Origin: Meta bourneti
Lineage: Eukaryota > Arthropoda > Arachnida > Araneae > Tetragnathidae
Assembly: GCA_933210815.1 (NCBI GenBank)
Contig: OW119922.1
Span: 80,453,231-80,517,230 of the forward strand
Direction: 5' to 3'
Length of the DNA stretch: 64,000 nt
Positions 54,401 through 64,000 of the stretch are shown one piece after another. The position numbers were made by a program, and so were the translations under genes. A model generated the notes under the pieces. It did no database searches, was not told where the DNA came from, and saw nothing but the letters and a program-made list of their open reading frames with translations. Within the stretch, counting starts at the first letter, position 1. Each line of letters starts with the position of its first letter.

Positions 54401-55252
54401 CTTAAATCTCCAAGTGGTTTTGAGGAGATGTTTTATCTATCAAGATCTGAAATATTTTGCTTGTTGCGAGATATCTTGTTATCAAGATATTGCCGATTTT
54501 TTTATGATGACGAAATCAAGACCTGGTCAGTTTGCTTTTCTAAGGATAAGATATCTGGTCCATCAAGATCTGGTCAGTTTCACTAGTTACTAGATACCTC
54601 ATCGAGACAGCCACCAGAATGGGTAATTGAATTTGACGAAGTATGATCGTCAAAAAGACAGATACTCAGCATAGGGTCTTTTCATCTTAAAAATATCTCT
54701 TCAAGCGGCATTAGATTTCTCTAAAAGAACTCACTCAAAAGGTAATTTCCAGAATTTCGAATATCAATTTCTGCTTCCATCGAAAACCCAAACGTTTCAC
54801 CCTGCAATATTTCCAATGACCTGAGCCTAACCTGGTACTGGAATTCAAAGTGAAGATCCGGACTCTGCTCAGTACCTTAAATCTCCAAGTGGTTTTGAGG
54901 AGATGTTTTATCTATCAAGATCTGAAATATTTTGCTTGTTGCGAGATATCTTGTTATCAAGATATTGCCGATTTTTTTATGATGACGAAATCAAGACCTG
55001 GTCAGTTTGCTTTTCTAAGGATAAGATATCTGGTCCATCAAGATCTGGTCAGTTTCACTAGTTACTAGATACCTCATCGAGACAGCCACCAGAATGGGTA
55101 ATTGAATTTGACGAAGTATGATCGTCAAAAAGACAGATACTCAGCATAGGGTCTTTTCATCTTAAAAATATCTCTTCAAGCGGCATTAGATTTCCCTAAA
55201 AGAACTCACTCGAAAGGTAATTTCCAGAATTTCGAATATCAGTTTCCGCTTC
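51418..55252 (+). repeat. 475-bp tandem satellite, eight units
   Basis: Equivalent points fall at exactly 475-base steps (51525, 52000, 52475, 52950, 53425, 53900, 54375, 54850). Units are nearly identical, differing at a handful of shared variant sites. Each unit is about 225 bp of family A MITE (in unit 1, 51552-51776) plus about 250 bp of other DNA. The 72-codon frame seen in every unit starts at GTG, runs through the MITE and is not a gene. Sequence beyond 55240 continues as a diverged partial unit to about 55300. Confidence 0.97.
51552..51776 (+). mobile_element. Family A MITE, copy 18 (first satellite unit)
   Basis: TTAAATCTCCAAGTGGTTTT at the left; GACAGCCACCAGAAGGGGTAA at the right, with TTAA and GTAA edges. 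Inner modules include GCGAGATATCTTGTTATC, ATCAAGATATTGCCGA and AAGATATCTGGTCCATCAAG. The same element recurs at +475-base intervals through the array. Confidence 0.85.
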
Positions 55253-55976
55253 CGTCAAAACCCGACCGTTTCAACCTGCAATATTTCCCAATGACCTCCG
55301 GGAATCTCATCACATGAATCCCTCCCTCAGTCAATTTTCCCTCCATCAAAAATTCAAGCCTGCACAGGCAATCTCATCCTTCCTCCATCGCCGAAGATTC
55401 GAAACGTTACCCAATCTCATTTTAATCTACGGGGGAACCCTAAATTGTCTTCAGACTTTTCAACACTGGGGGAACAGCTCCGACTTCGGTGAAACGCGGG
55501 CAGGTTTTTACATAAATAAAACCCGCATCTGAATGTCGCAAAAAATAAAATAATGATGCCTAAAATATGAACAGAAGGGATTACAACCTCCCCCCGCCCC
55601 ATGTTACCCGGGCTAAGCTTCCAGTCCGTGTAATTGTGTTGCCGGGGCTTAAAACCCCTCATCCCTGTCTTATGCACCATACTTCCTTTTCCCCATTAGG
55701 GTTCATGGAAAGAAATACTGATAGGTAGACGACCTTGCATACATTTAAATAAAAGATTTTTTTGTGTCTTTTTCGGGGTACCTCTACCAGTAGGTGCCCG
55801 TGTCAGACGGTCTTTCCAACCCGAGCCATCGATCAAAGCCTAGGACAAGGGTGGAAAAGTGGGGTGTCTGAAATGCCATATGTCTCTGGTGGAAGAGTCT
55901 ATCCATCTCCATCAGGGACAGGGGAACAAGTGTGTTCTGCATTCAGGAAATGAGGTTTGAGAGGGATGCCCGGGAA
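55253..55976. other. GC-richer unique segment right of the satellite
   Basis: Contains overlapping ORFs (55314-55532 plus, 55417-55680 minus, 55762-55953 plus) without recognised features. No promoter or splice pattern is convincing. Part of it (about 55560-55670) is distinctly rich in C. Confidence 0.35.
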
Positions 55977-56740
55977 GTTTTCTTCGTCTTCGAGCCTTTT
56001 CGGGGATGAGTGAGTTACACCTCGGCGATTGGTTGGGACTGCTATTTAACATTTTATTGGGGGAGAGGGAAACTCTCTTTTCTTCGAGTAGAAAGTTTGA
56101 ACTAGTTTACATACTCGATGATTCCACGCTGTCTGCAGTTCGTAAGTGGGTTTCATTTTATAGAGAAATAACTCGAAAAGCACAAGTATGCTTGAGTGTT
56201 GTTTTCACTGGGTGTTTCATGCCTATCCCTAGATTCTAAACGTTCATGAGAGGGTTTTATCTGAAGCTGTTTGCAGAGGGATCTAGTATTTTTGGTGGTT
56301 CTACGTACTTCATTTTTTATTCCGGAAAGGACGTAACTTGATGTGTTCTAATGAGTTTTCTTCGTCTTCGAGTCTTTTTGGGTATGAGTATGTTACACCT
56401 CTGCGATTGGTTGGGACTGCTATTCAACATTTTATTGAGGGAGAGGGGACGTTTATTTTTTTCGAGGAGAAAGTTTTCGAACTAGTTTACATACTCGATG
56501 ATTCCACGAGGCCTCTCGAGTTAAAGTTCGTAAGTGAGTTTCATTTTATAGAGAAATAAATCGAAAAGCACAAGTGTGCTTGCGCCTTGTTTTTACTAGG
56601 TGCTTTATGCCTATTTCGTGTTCTTCAGTACTAAAGTTATATAATAGGTTTTCCTGTGAAGCTTTATACAGAGGGCGCTTGGTTTTTTGGTGGTTTTACG
56701 TACTTCTTGTTTTATTCCGGAAAGGATATAACAGTTTTTT
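55977..56740 (+). repeat. Tandem duplication, two ~370-bp copies offset by 378 bp
   Basis: GTTTTCTTCGTCTTCGAG starts at 55977 and again at 56355. The order of blocks is the same in both: GCGATTGGTTGGGACTGCTA, GAACTAGTTTACATACTCGA followed by TGATTCCACG, GTTTCATTTTATAGAGAAAT, CGAAAAGCACAAGT and TTTATTCCGGAAAGGA. Both copies read FELVYILDDST in one frame, but other parts of that frame are not kept between copies, so coding is not established. Confidence 0.85.
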
Positions 56741-57145
56741 CTCGAATGCTATTTCAGCACACCCCAATAGATCGTAATTTTACAATTTTTATGTGAAAAA
56801 TCATGTCCATTATTTGAGATGAAATGACTGATCTATGAAGTCTGGCTCTCATTTCCAGGGTGAAAATTTTGTGTCGAAGCAAACGCCAAATATTGTTAAA
56901 ATGTCGGTGAATGAAATTACATCTCGACTGGAAGATTTTTTTTCGTCTTCCGATGCTTTGTTTATGTGTATAATGAAAATTCTAATAATATAATACATAA
57001 TATTCACTTGAAAAAAACTATAACTTATCTCCAGTTTAAGTAACTATAAATGAATTATTCTTACGAGATGCTACGGGAAGTGTGGTAAAATGTATTTACT
57101 GAAGGCTGAATAATATACATGATATGTTGTGATACATACAAATAC
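56741..57145. other. AT-rich stretch, nothing recognised
   Basis: No feature supported. Confidence 0.5.
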
Positions 57146-57370
57146 TTAACCCCTCCTGTTGATTTATCTTCGTGTCTGAAACCACCCTTCAGTGGTCAGC
57201 CTCTGATGCAAAACCCTGTTCTAAACTGTCACCAATTCTATGCTAGGAACAATTTGTTTCTTTTTCATGGATCTTCATTCCCTTAGGAGTAACAGGGCAG
57301 TTTAGTCTCGACCAGATATCGTATCATTAGCAAAATTGACCAATCTTTGACAACAAATTTGGAGAGTTGA
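57146..57370 (-). mobile_element. Family A MITE, subfamily A2, copy 19
   Basis: TTAACCCCTCCTGTTGATTT at the left; a worn AATTTGGAGAGTTGA at the right. The left part matches the A2 copies (CAGTGGTCAGCCTCTGATGC, GGATCTTCATTCCCTTAGGA). The right keeps CCAGATATCGTATC and GCAAAATTGACCAATC. Confidence 0.8.
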
Positions 57371-60300
57371 AAAATGTAATATTCATATGAAATATAATAT
57401 TCGATGTGTTTATGGAATTGTTGAGTAATATTAGGGACATTAATTTTTATAAGATTCCGAGATAAATTTACTAAATATATGCGTCAATAAATAATTTATA
57501 TGAATAATACCATGTACAAAATACGATAAATTATTTAAAGCACAATAAGTACTTTTATTTTGACGCTAATTTGGATTTTTTATCTGCCTCGACAAGTATT
57601 TTAATTCTTGCTATCTATTTTGACTTCTATACTTATTTTTAGAAATTTTTGTGCACCAATTTTATAATTACCTTTTTATTCTAACTATCTTGACATGTGC
57701 CTTATTTTAACATTTTTTCGTTTGATTGCATCATCAGTCATTCAATAATTAAAGAAATACTATTCAATATTCTATGAAATATTTATCTATTAAATACTTA
57801 AGACAAATAGTTTAGATATATTTCTTATTTTATAGAATTTTTTAATGACTATTTCGTGAAACTAGAATCGAAACAATTACTTTATACACGAAGATTATTT
57901 TGAAAAACGTCATTAAATATTCTTCTGAAAAGAATTCATAATCCAAGTAACTAATTAGTTTTTACATTCTTCTAAAAACATAATGCAGGCTATGCATTGT
58001 GAACTTAAATTAACTTTTGGTTGATTATTAAAAGTAAAGCAGGGTTTTTACTGCTATAGGAAATTAATTTGAATATTGACAAGTGCAATTAAACTTATTC
58101 TTCCAGAAGCAGCTTAGACAAGGGAATATCTAGCTTCTTTTCATAAAAGAATGAGTTAACTAACCAATTATTTTTTTAAATAAAGTCCCAAGAGGCAAAT
58201 ATAAAAGCTTCTCAGATATGAGAAGGAAATATAATACTCCACACAAATCTCTTTTTAACTGTTGCAAAAAAGTTCCATTTTTGAAGCTAGAGAATTCGTC
58301 ATTAAATTATTCTTTGCATTTGGGGAGCGACGTAAAAAACACATTTTCCTGAATTTTGTGAGATGCAATGTTACAAGACAATAACAAATTTCTTTCTTTA
58401 AAACTTTGTCTTTTAAATAAACAATGTTGAGGGATTACCCAAGTATGTTGACCCATATAGTCATTGATTTTTTTTGTTCCCCAGGTGGTTGTGAGTATGT
58501 TTTAATTTAATTACCTTGAAATACTTTATATTGAGAATAAAATGTTGCTAAATGAAAAATCTATAAATAAAAATTAAAAGTAATTTTAAAAATACATATA
58601 CTTTGTGAATATGTAACTTGATTCATAACCGTTCCTTGTTATGAATATCTTTCGTGATTATGAAACATAAATACGTCAGCTATAAGACATTTTTTAGAAT
58701 TAAAATGCTTCTCCAGTGTTATAAGAAAGTCTTTGTGTCTTGCTACTCGATTGTCTTCTATATGCACTTGCGGTAAGTTCAATTTAATAACTTGCTTATT
58801 TAATCACTGCATTTTTGTTGTAACCAATATTTCTATTTCATTATATATTTTAGTCATTTCCTCGCTACAGTATTTCCAAATATAAACTCATCACTCAATG
58901 TCCTTTCTCAAAACTTAAATCCGATTTCATCGTTTCTCTTAAATAAATGCATTAAACTTTGGAAACTTATTTGAAATTTTAAAGCTGCTTAATTTTTTTT
59001 TTTTTGGGGGGGGGGAATATTTGCGTTAAGTTAATTGAGTTATATTTTAAATACCATAATTAAGATTTGATTTCAATATTTACTGATTTTTAATTTCTAT
59101 TGACTTATATTTGCATACTGCTTTATGTAATGCTTGATATATGTATTTTCCGGTATTGAATCTTAACAGAAGTTTCAATAAGAAAATGAAATAAATTAGT
59201 TCGAATAGAACTGTTTTGCAAATTTTGAATGCGACACATTACATACTTAAAAGTAGCATTTTGGCAAAATTAAAACTCCATTTCAAATTGTGATTTTGTT
59301 TCTTCAAAATTAATACTTTCTTTGAGATATTTTAATGTTTATAATGCCAGTTCTTGTTCATGAACGTTACATATTGAAGAATTAAACAATAAAAGTATGA
59401 ATAAATAGTAGGTTTCCAGTTAAGCAGATTGTCGCTATTCCTGTAACATGATCTGAATAGTATAATTTTATTCACAAATATGCATGTCTCACATGCAAAT
59501 TTTTGCAATTGAAAGCATTAATTATTCATTACTCCAGTAATTACAATACCATGATAGTTACAACATTATAAATTTCTCTTTTAACATTTTGCTTTTTAAT
59601 GCTGACGTTTTCTTTTCCAGTCAATACAGTATAAATCGTAATCAGTTTAATTGCATTCTTTACGTTATTTATACATTATCTTTGATCAAGGTGATATAAA
59701 GTAAGTCCTATCCTGTGTGATTTGCATCTGGTCAAGATTAAATAACTGAATGGCGTAACTATACTTTTTAGTTAAATATTTTTACTAACATACAAAGAAC
59801 AAAAAATGGAACAAAAAGACTTGATAGTTCCTAACAAAATGTACATCAAAGGATTAAAAATCAACACACATACATATTAGTTTGCAGACACATTTAAGAA
59901 GAGTGCTCTACGAAAATATTTCACTGTCTGCTTTCTTTCAAACTAAATTGATTCTTGCAAGTTTTAATCTCTACTTAAACAACTTACTTAGAAAGTTGCT
60001 TTCGAAAATGTGTAAGTTTAGGTACGTGGCAGAGAATAAATTATAAGCTACTACTTACTTTTAAAGCTCTTTTAAAATTGAAAAAAAAATTCCTTGTATA
60101 GTGATAGAGATTGTGGACGGTTCTTAGCATTAGGTTTATTATTTATTGACTAGAAAGGAAAATGAATAGTTGCTTCCATAGATTAAATTGGTAAATGTTT
60201 TTTTTCTTTTGCCTGCATCTTGCGACATAATTCTTCGGAAACTTTATTTTTTATCGTTAAAAACCAACACGTAAACCTTACGTGAAGCATTACGCTTTGG

Positions 60301-61189
60301 AATTTTATACGGCGGAGAATTTTTATTGGGCATTTATGACTGCAGTGTTGATTTATTTTTAATGCCTTTAATTTAATAAATAAGTTGTCAGGACTTGCTT
60401 AATTTCTTTATTCATTTAATATATTTTCTAATAAAGATTGTATGAAAGTAGCGCAATAAGGTTATTCGAAGATTTTGGGTCTTTGTAATAAAGGAAATTT
60501 TGATAAAACTCGTATTTAATGAAATGCGAGCATTTTAAGACAGGAATGTAAGCTTTCGCAGTTGTATACGTATTCAAATATTTATAATAGCATGTGTCAA
60601 CTCAAAGAAACCTGATTTTATTAATGTGCTTTTTTATGTATTATTATTGGTGTTGGATATTACAATACGTCTATGATATTAAGCATGAGAGCTGAGATAA
60701 GACTCCAAATCGCAGATTTTAAACAGTTTATATTTTTCGGTTTATAAATGTAAATAATATGGTAAGTTTTGAAAATTTATAGTATAGGGATATGCGTTGA
60801 CAACTTTTCAAAATAAATTTCTCTGGTTGATACGTTAGAAACGCATAATCCAATGTCTATCGTTCCTCGGAAAGAAATGGTCCAATTATTATTTTTTATA
60901 TTATTTAAATGGCATTGAACTTTTCACGTATATACAACGTTTTTTATATGCCTTTACGTCTTTTGCTGGCATTATTTTTTACTAGCAGAACCGTATATTG
61001 CAGCTGCCTCAAAGGTTTATTTATTAATGGCAGTGTCGTTACTCACATTTGATACCTTATATAATTCCATTATAATGAATATAAGCATTGATATCACACT
61101 TCATACTTTCACATTAAATAAAACTTATCAAAAATATAAAGCAGCACTTTTGTGTACTTCTAATTGTTTTTGTAATTATTATTTCCAGT
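57371..61189. other. Long AT-rich stretch, no gene
   Basis: No ORF of at least 60 codons, no recognised repeat family and no RNA gene. A T13-G10 homopolymer junction lies at 58993-59015. Confidence 0.55.
58993..59015. repeat. Homopolymer junction T13-G10
   Basis: Thirteen T followed by ten G, the reverse-complement form of the C11-A10 junction at 2183. Confidence 0.9.
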
Positions 61190-61304
61190 AGTGGTTCAAA
61201 TTAACAGGTGTTGTCCTCGGTTCTTTCCATTTGGTATTAATCCCAAATCGTCGCCAATAGCTCGTTTATTTGCTCCAGTGCGACGTTAATTCAACTACCT
61301 ACCT
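61190..61304 (+). repeat. SINE B, 3' third only
   Basis: GTGGTTCAAATTAACAGGTG, TTGTCCTCGGTTCTTTCC, CCAGTGCGACGTTAATTCAA and the CTACCTACC tail. Confidence 0.8.
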
Positions 61305-61797
61305 GATTTCATGTAAAGTACATGGAAATGAATGCAGTCATGTTATCACAATTAGCTTTTGAACGTCTGTTTTCACTGCATCTCATTGACTTGTTCTCGG
61401 GCGATTCGATGTTTTTTGACGACTTCTAAACCTATTTTCGGTATCGCCTCGCGACAATTCCTCTGACAAATTCCTCATTGTCCTCTAATCAGACAGCTAA
61501 AGAATTTCATTAGAGTGTAGATTTAGTTATACTATGCAGCTCCATAGCTCAAAACAAGCAGATTTAATCTAAGCGTTTGAATTGGTGAATGAATTCTGTA
61601 GCATATGATGCTATATTGTGCATATCCGTTTCTTGCCGTAGCCAGTATCAAAATAATGTCGATTTCTGTGCCACGTACATTAGTGAAATTTACAGGGATA
61701 TTGTTTTGTTTATGAACACTGTTTTATATTAATTATCTATGCACTTATAGCTTTACATTGGTTTTGCATGTTTTTGTTGTAACGTTCAAATCACGGC
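61305..61797. other. Short unique stretch, one small repeat
   Basis: The segment 61630-61690 resembles 29222-29280. No gene recognised. Confidence 0.45.
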
Positions 61798-61885
61798 TTT
61801 GTCCTTTCATTGATTTTATTGTTTTACCTTGTGTTTGGCGTAGCTTTTCCTTGTTGGGGACTTAACACCATAAAACCAAACCTCA
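61798..61885 (+). repeat. SINE D 3' end, diverged
   Basis: CTTGTGTTTGGCGTAGCTTT and ACTTAACACCATAAAACCAA follow the family 3' end. Confidence 0.6.
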
Positions 61886-62055
61886 TAGTGAATCATTTAC
61901 GATCCGCAACAGTAAAAATTTAAGTTCACCAGGTTTTATATAAGCCTTCTGGGATTATATCTTTTTATGATCTGAAAAGTTCAATAACCTTCCCGCTACC
62001 AAAACCGCCTTTCTTTTTTATCGAGGGAAAAAACTTTAACAGTATCGTTTAATAT

Positions 62056-63330
62056 TACATCATTAAGTATGAAATGTCCGATTACCTCAAGTACCAAGTT
62101 TGATACCCGATATCTCTGATATTTCACTTTGTCAGTTCTTTGTTTTTTTATTGTGAAGGTACATCATCAGCCTCTCAGACACACGTTTTGGTTTGTGATT
62201 ACCTGTCGAATTGCCTTTTGTAGATTAAATTTTGTAAACCATGGATAAGGCAAAAATTCGCGTTATTTTCAAATATGAGTTCCGTCATGGAACTAATGTA
62301 GCGCAGACAACTCGAAGTGTCAACGAAGTGTTTGGCAATGATGTGGCTAATGAATGCACAGTACGTCGATGGTTTGAGAAGTTCCAATCTGGCGATTTTG
62401 ATCTTCAAAATGAACCACGTGGGCGACCTGAGAGCAAGGTGGATAATGATGAGCTGAAAGCTTCAGTATAAGCGGATACATCCCAAACTACGCGTGAATT
62501 AGCAGCATGGTTTGACGCTACTATTCCAACAATATTAAATCATTTGAAACAAATCGGTAAGGTTAAGAAGTTGGATAGATGGCTTCCACATGAATTAAGC
62601 GAGCATCAGATGAGAAATCGTTTCGAAGCTTGCCTTTCTTTGCTGTCGCGACATAAAGGCGAACCATTTTTACACCGTATTGTCACCTGTGATGAAAAAT
62701 GGATTATTTTTGACAATCACAAGCGTTCGGTACAATGGTTGGATAAAGATGAAGTGCCAAAACACAGTCCGAAACCGAATATTCACCAAAATAAGCTAAT
62801 GGTGTCTGGTCCAGCGCTCGTGTTTTCCACTACAGCTTCATTCTCATGATGGTCAATTGATTACGGAGGATGTCTACTATAACCAATTAGACGAAATGAT
62901 AATGGAGCTTGGGATTAAGTAGCCGAGATTAGTGAATAGAGACAGGCCAATCCTCTTCCAGGACAATGCTCGACCACATGTCGCATGAATAGCGTTGCTC
63001 AAACTGCAGGAGCTGGACTTGGAACTCTCTGTCACCCACCGTATTCCCCAGACCTTGCACCAACTCACTACCATTTCTTCCAGGCATTGGACCACTTCTT
63101 GCAGGGAAAAATATTTAATTCCCAACAAGTTGTAGAAAGCGCCTTTCGCGATTTTATCACCACTCACTCTCCAGGCTTCTTCGCTGCCGGCATTAACAAG
63201 CTACCATTAAGATGGCAAAACTGTATCGATAGCTTAGGCACATGCTTTGATTAATTATACTGCTTCTTGCTTGAGATATAATAATCCAAACTTTCAGTTC
63301 GAAATCGGACATTTCATACTGAATGATATA
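62056..63330 (+). mobile_element. Mariner transposon, full length with TIRs, inactivated
   Basis: The 28-base ends 62056-62083 and 63303-63330 are inverted copies with two mismatches (shared core AGTATGAAATGTCCGATT), and each begins with TA, the mariner target dinucleotide. The element is 1275 bp, the usual mariner length, and encloses one transposase gene on the plus strand. A TA-to-TA span with such well-kept TIRs implies a fairly young or recently active family, although this copy's gene is broken. Confidence 0.93.
62241..63254 (+). pseudogene. Mariner transposase (D,D34D type), broken by stops and frameshifts
   Basis: In the family this enzyme cuts and pastes the element at TA sites. The start is the ATG at 62241 (MDKAKIRVIFKYEFRHGTN), an N-terminal helix-turn-helix domain ending at a GRP motif (about residues 61-63). 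TAA at 62469-62471 interrupts, but the same frame continues to about 62815. It shows WLPHEL (family WVPHEL) and the first catalytic Asp in VTCDEKW (codon 62691). A shift near 62812-62850 moves to another frame with QDNARPH (second Asp, 62962), stops at 62920 and 62986, and a further shift near 63027 before HPPYSPDLAP (third Asp, 63051). The second and third Asp codons are 89 bases apart instead of 105, so a segment is lost. The C-terminus (FD stop) is intact. It most resembles the mellifera-type mariner group; subfamily not verified. Confidence 0.92.
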
Positions 63331-63763
63331 ATAGATACTATGAAGTAGTACGGCACATTTGGTACATGCTTAAAAGTGTACAGATTATGAGGCATGGTAT
63401 AATATTTAATAAACTGTCCTTCGACTTCTGTGAAAATCAATTTGCACCATACTTTTAAAAATGGGAACGTTTGAAATCTCAATGCTAAAAATTAGTTTGA
63501 TAGCCAGCTCTAAAAAGATTTACCAAGAATAAGGATCCAATTAGATTTCTTGTAGCATATTAATCTAGTAACATAGTAATGTTGAACACAGAATATCAAG
63601 TGAGAATGCTGAATTTCTCTGTTAATTTCATATTCCGAGTTATAGGAGCAAATCGTAATGCATCTGTTCCTCGTAAACCATATAATTTGTCTAATCCGTT
63701 TAAAATTATAATACTCTTGCCAGAGAATAACACAAGATGTTATTTATAAAGGGTAAATAGGTT
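63331..63763. other. AT-rich stretch, nothing recognised
   Basis: No feature supported. Confidence 0.5.
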
Positions 63764-64000
63764 TTAACCCTCTGATAGTCGCAAGATTTCCTGTAGTGTA
63801 ATAGTACTGTAACCCACAACACACATAATGTCTAAATAACTACATCTATTGGCTGAATGAATCCCAGAAAGATTCTTCAGATAATCCTGAGGAAATCTTT
63901 GGTCAAGAAGAAGAATCCTAAGGAAGATTCTCTTTTGATCAAAAAGATCAAAACTTTTGTAAGCCATGCAGGGAAGATTGTAAGTTGCAGAACGGATACA
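63764..64000 (+). mobile_element. Family C element with intact left end, running off the window
   Basis: Starts TTAACCCTCTGATAGTCGCA, followed by TGTCTAAATAACTACATC, AAATCTTTGGTCAAGAAGAA, TTTGATCAAAAAGATCAAAA and GCAGAACGGATAC. The left TTAA edge and CCCTCTGA start match the inverted right end of the copy at 28716. It has extra GAATCC/GGATTC words in the middle, like the one at 17140. Confidence 0.65.

Noticed and set aside
51525..55068. Eight tandem 72-codon ORFs that look like a gene family
   Set aside because: They start with GTG, run through the MITE inside the 475-bp satellite, and are similar only because the DNA units are recent duplicates.

Overview
The window looks like non-coding, repeat-laden DNA from an arthropod nuclear genome, most likely a spider. 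It is clearly AT-rich, no open reading frame exceeds about 155 codons, and there is no operon-like packing or bacterial signal. Short interspersed and MITE-type repeats fill much of it. The spider assignment is an inference from the tRNA-derived SINE (the one with box A near TAGCCCGGTTGG), which I associate with orb-weaver genomes, and from the mariner type; I could not search for either. I find no protein-coding gene I would call with confidence.

The dominant feature is a family of 100-270 bp elements (family A below) with at least 19 dispersed copies. They are bounded by TTAA or one-base variants and have terminal inverted repeats close to CCCTCCAAGTGGTT. They are built internally from repeated modules centred on the 14-bp palindrome ACGAGATATCTCGT. 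The TTAA target plus CC-starting ends suggest piggyBac-type mobilisation. At 51.4-55.25 kb one copy, with about 250 bp of flanking DNA, has become an eight-unit 475-bp tandem satellite.

Other repeat layers: thirteen copies of tRNA-derived SINE B; eleven copies of a second SINE, D, with its own tRNA-like head in one copy; a second TTAA-flanked family, C, with seven copies; small TA-flanked MITEs, E and F; a possible MITE, G, with a CTTAG duplication; a pogo/Tigger-like terminus near 24.7 kb; a probable non-LTR retrotransposon 3' end near 36.9-37.25 kb; and a nearly complete but inactivated mariner (62056-63330) with intact inverted repeats and TA ends. Tandem arrays include a 25-bp minisatellite (33.1 kb), a 75-bp array (5.3-5.7 kb), a ~440-bp degenerate array (35.3-36.9 kb), a 378-bp duplication (56 kb) and a 130-bp (AT)65 tract (34.7 kb).

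Between the repeats lie GC-richer, non-repetitive islands (around 0.4-1.5, 4.4-4.9, 14.05-14.5, 19.4-19.9, 21.6-22.1, 31.0-31.8, 45.2-45.9, 47.2-47.7 and 55.3-56.8 kb). Two resemble promoters. One at 14.16-14.48 kb has a TATA-like box, an arthropod initiator and a consensus 5' splice donor. The other at 47.22-47.27 kb has a CACGTG box flanked by inverted CCAAT boxes. Short ORFs at 28090 and 44373 have good Kozak contexts but no recognised homology. The layout fits an intergenic region or a very long intron with scattered regulatory islands and much transposon debris.
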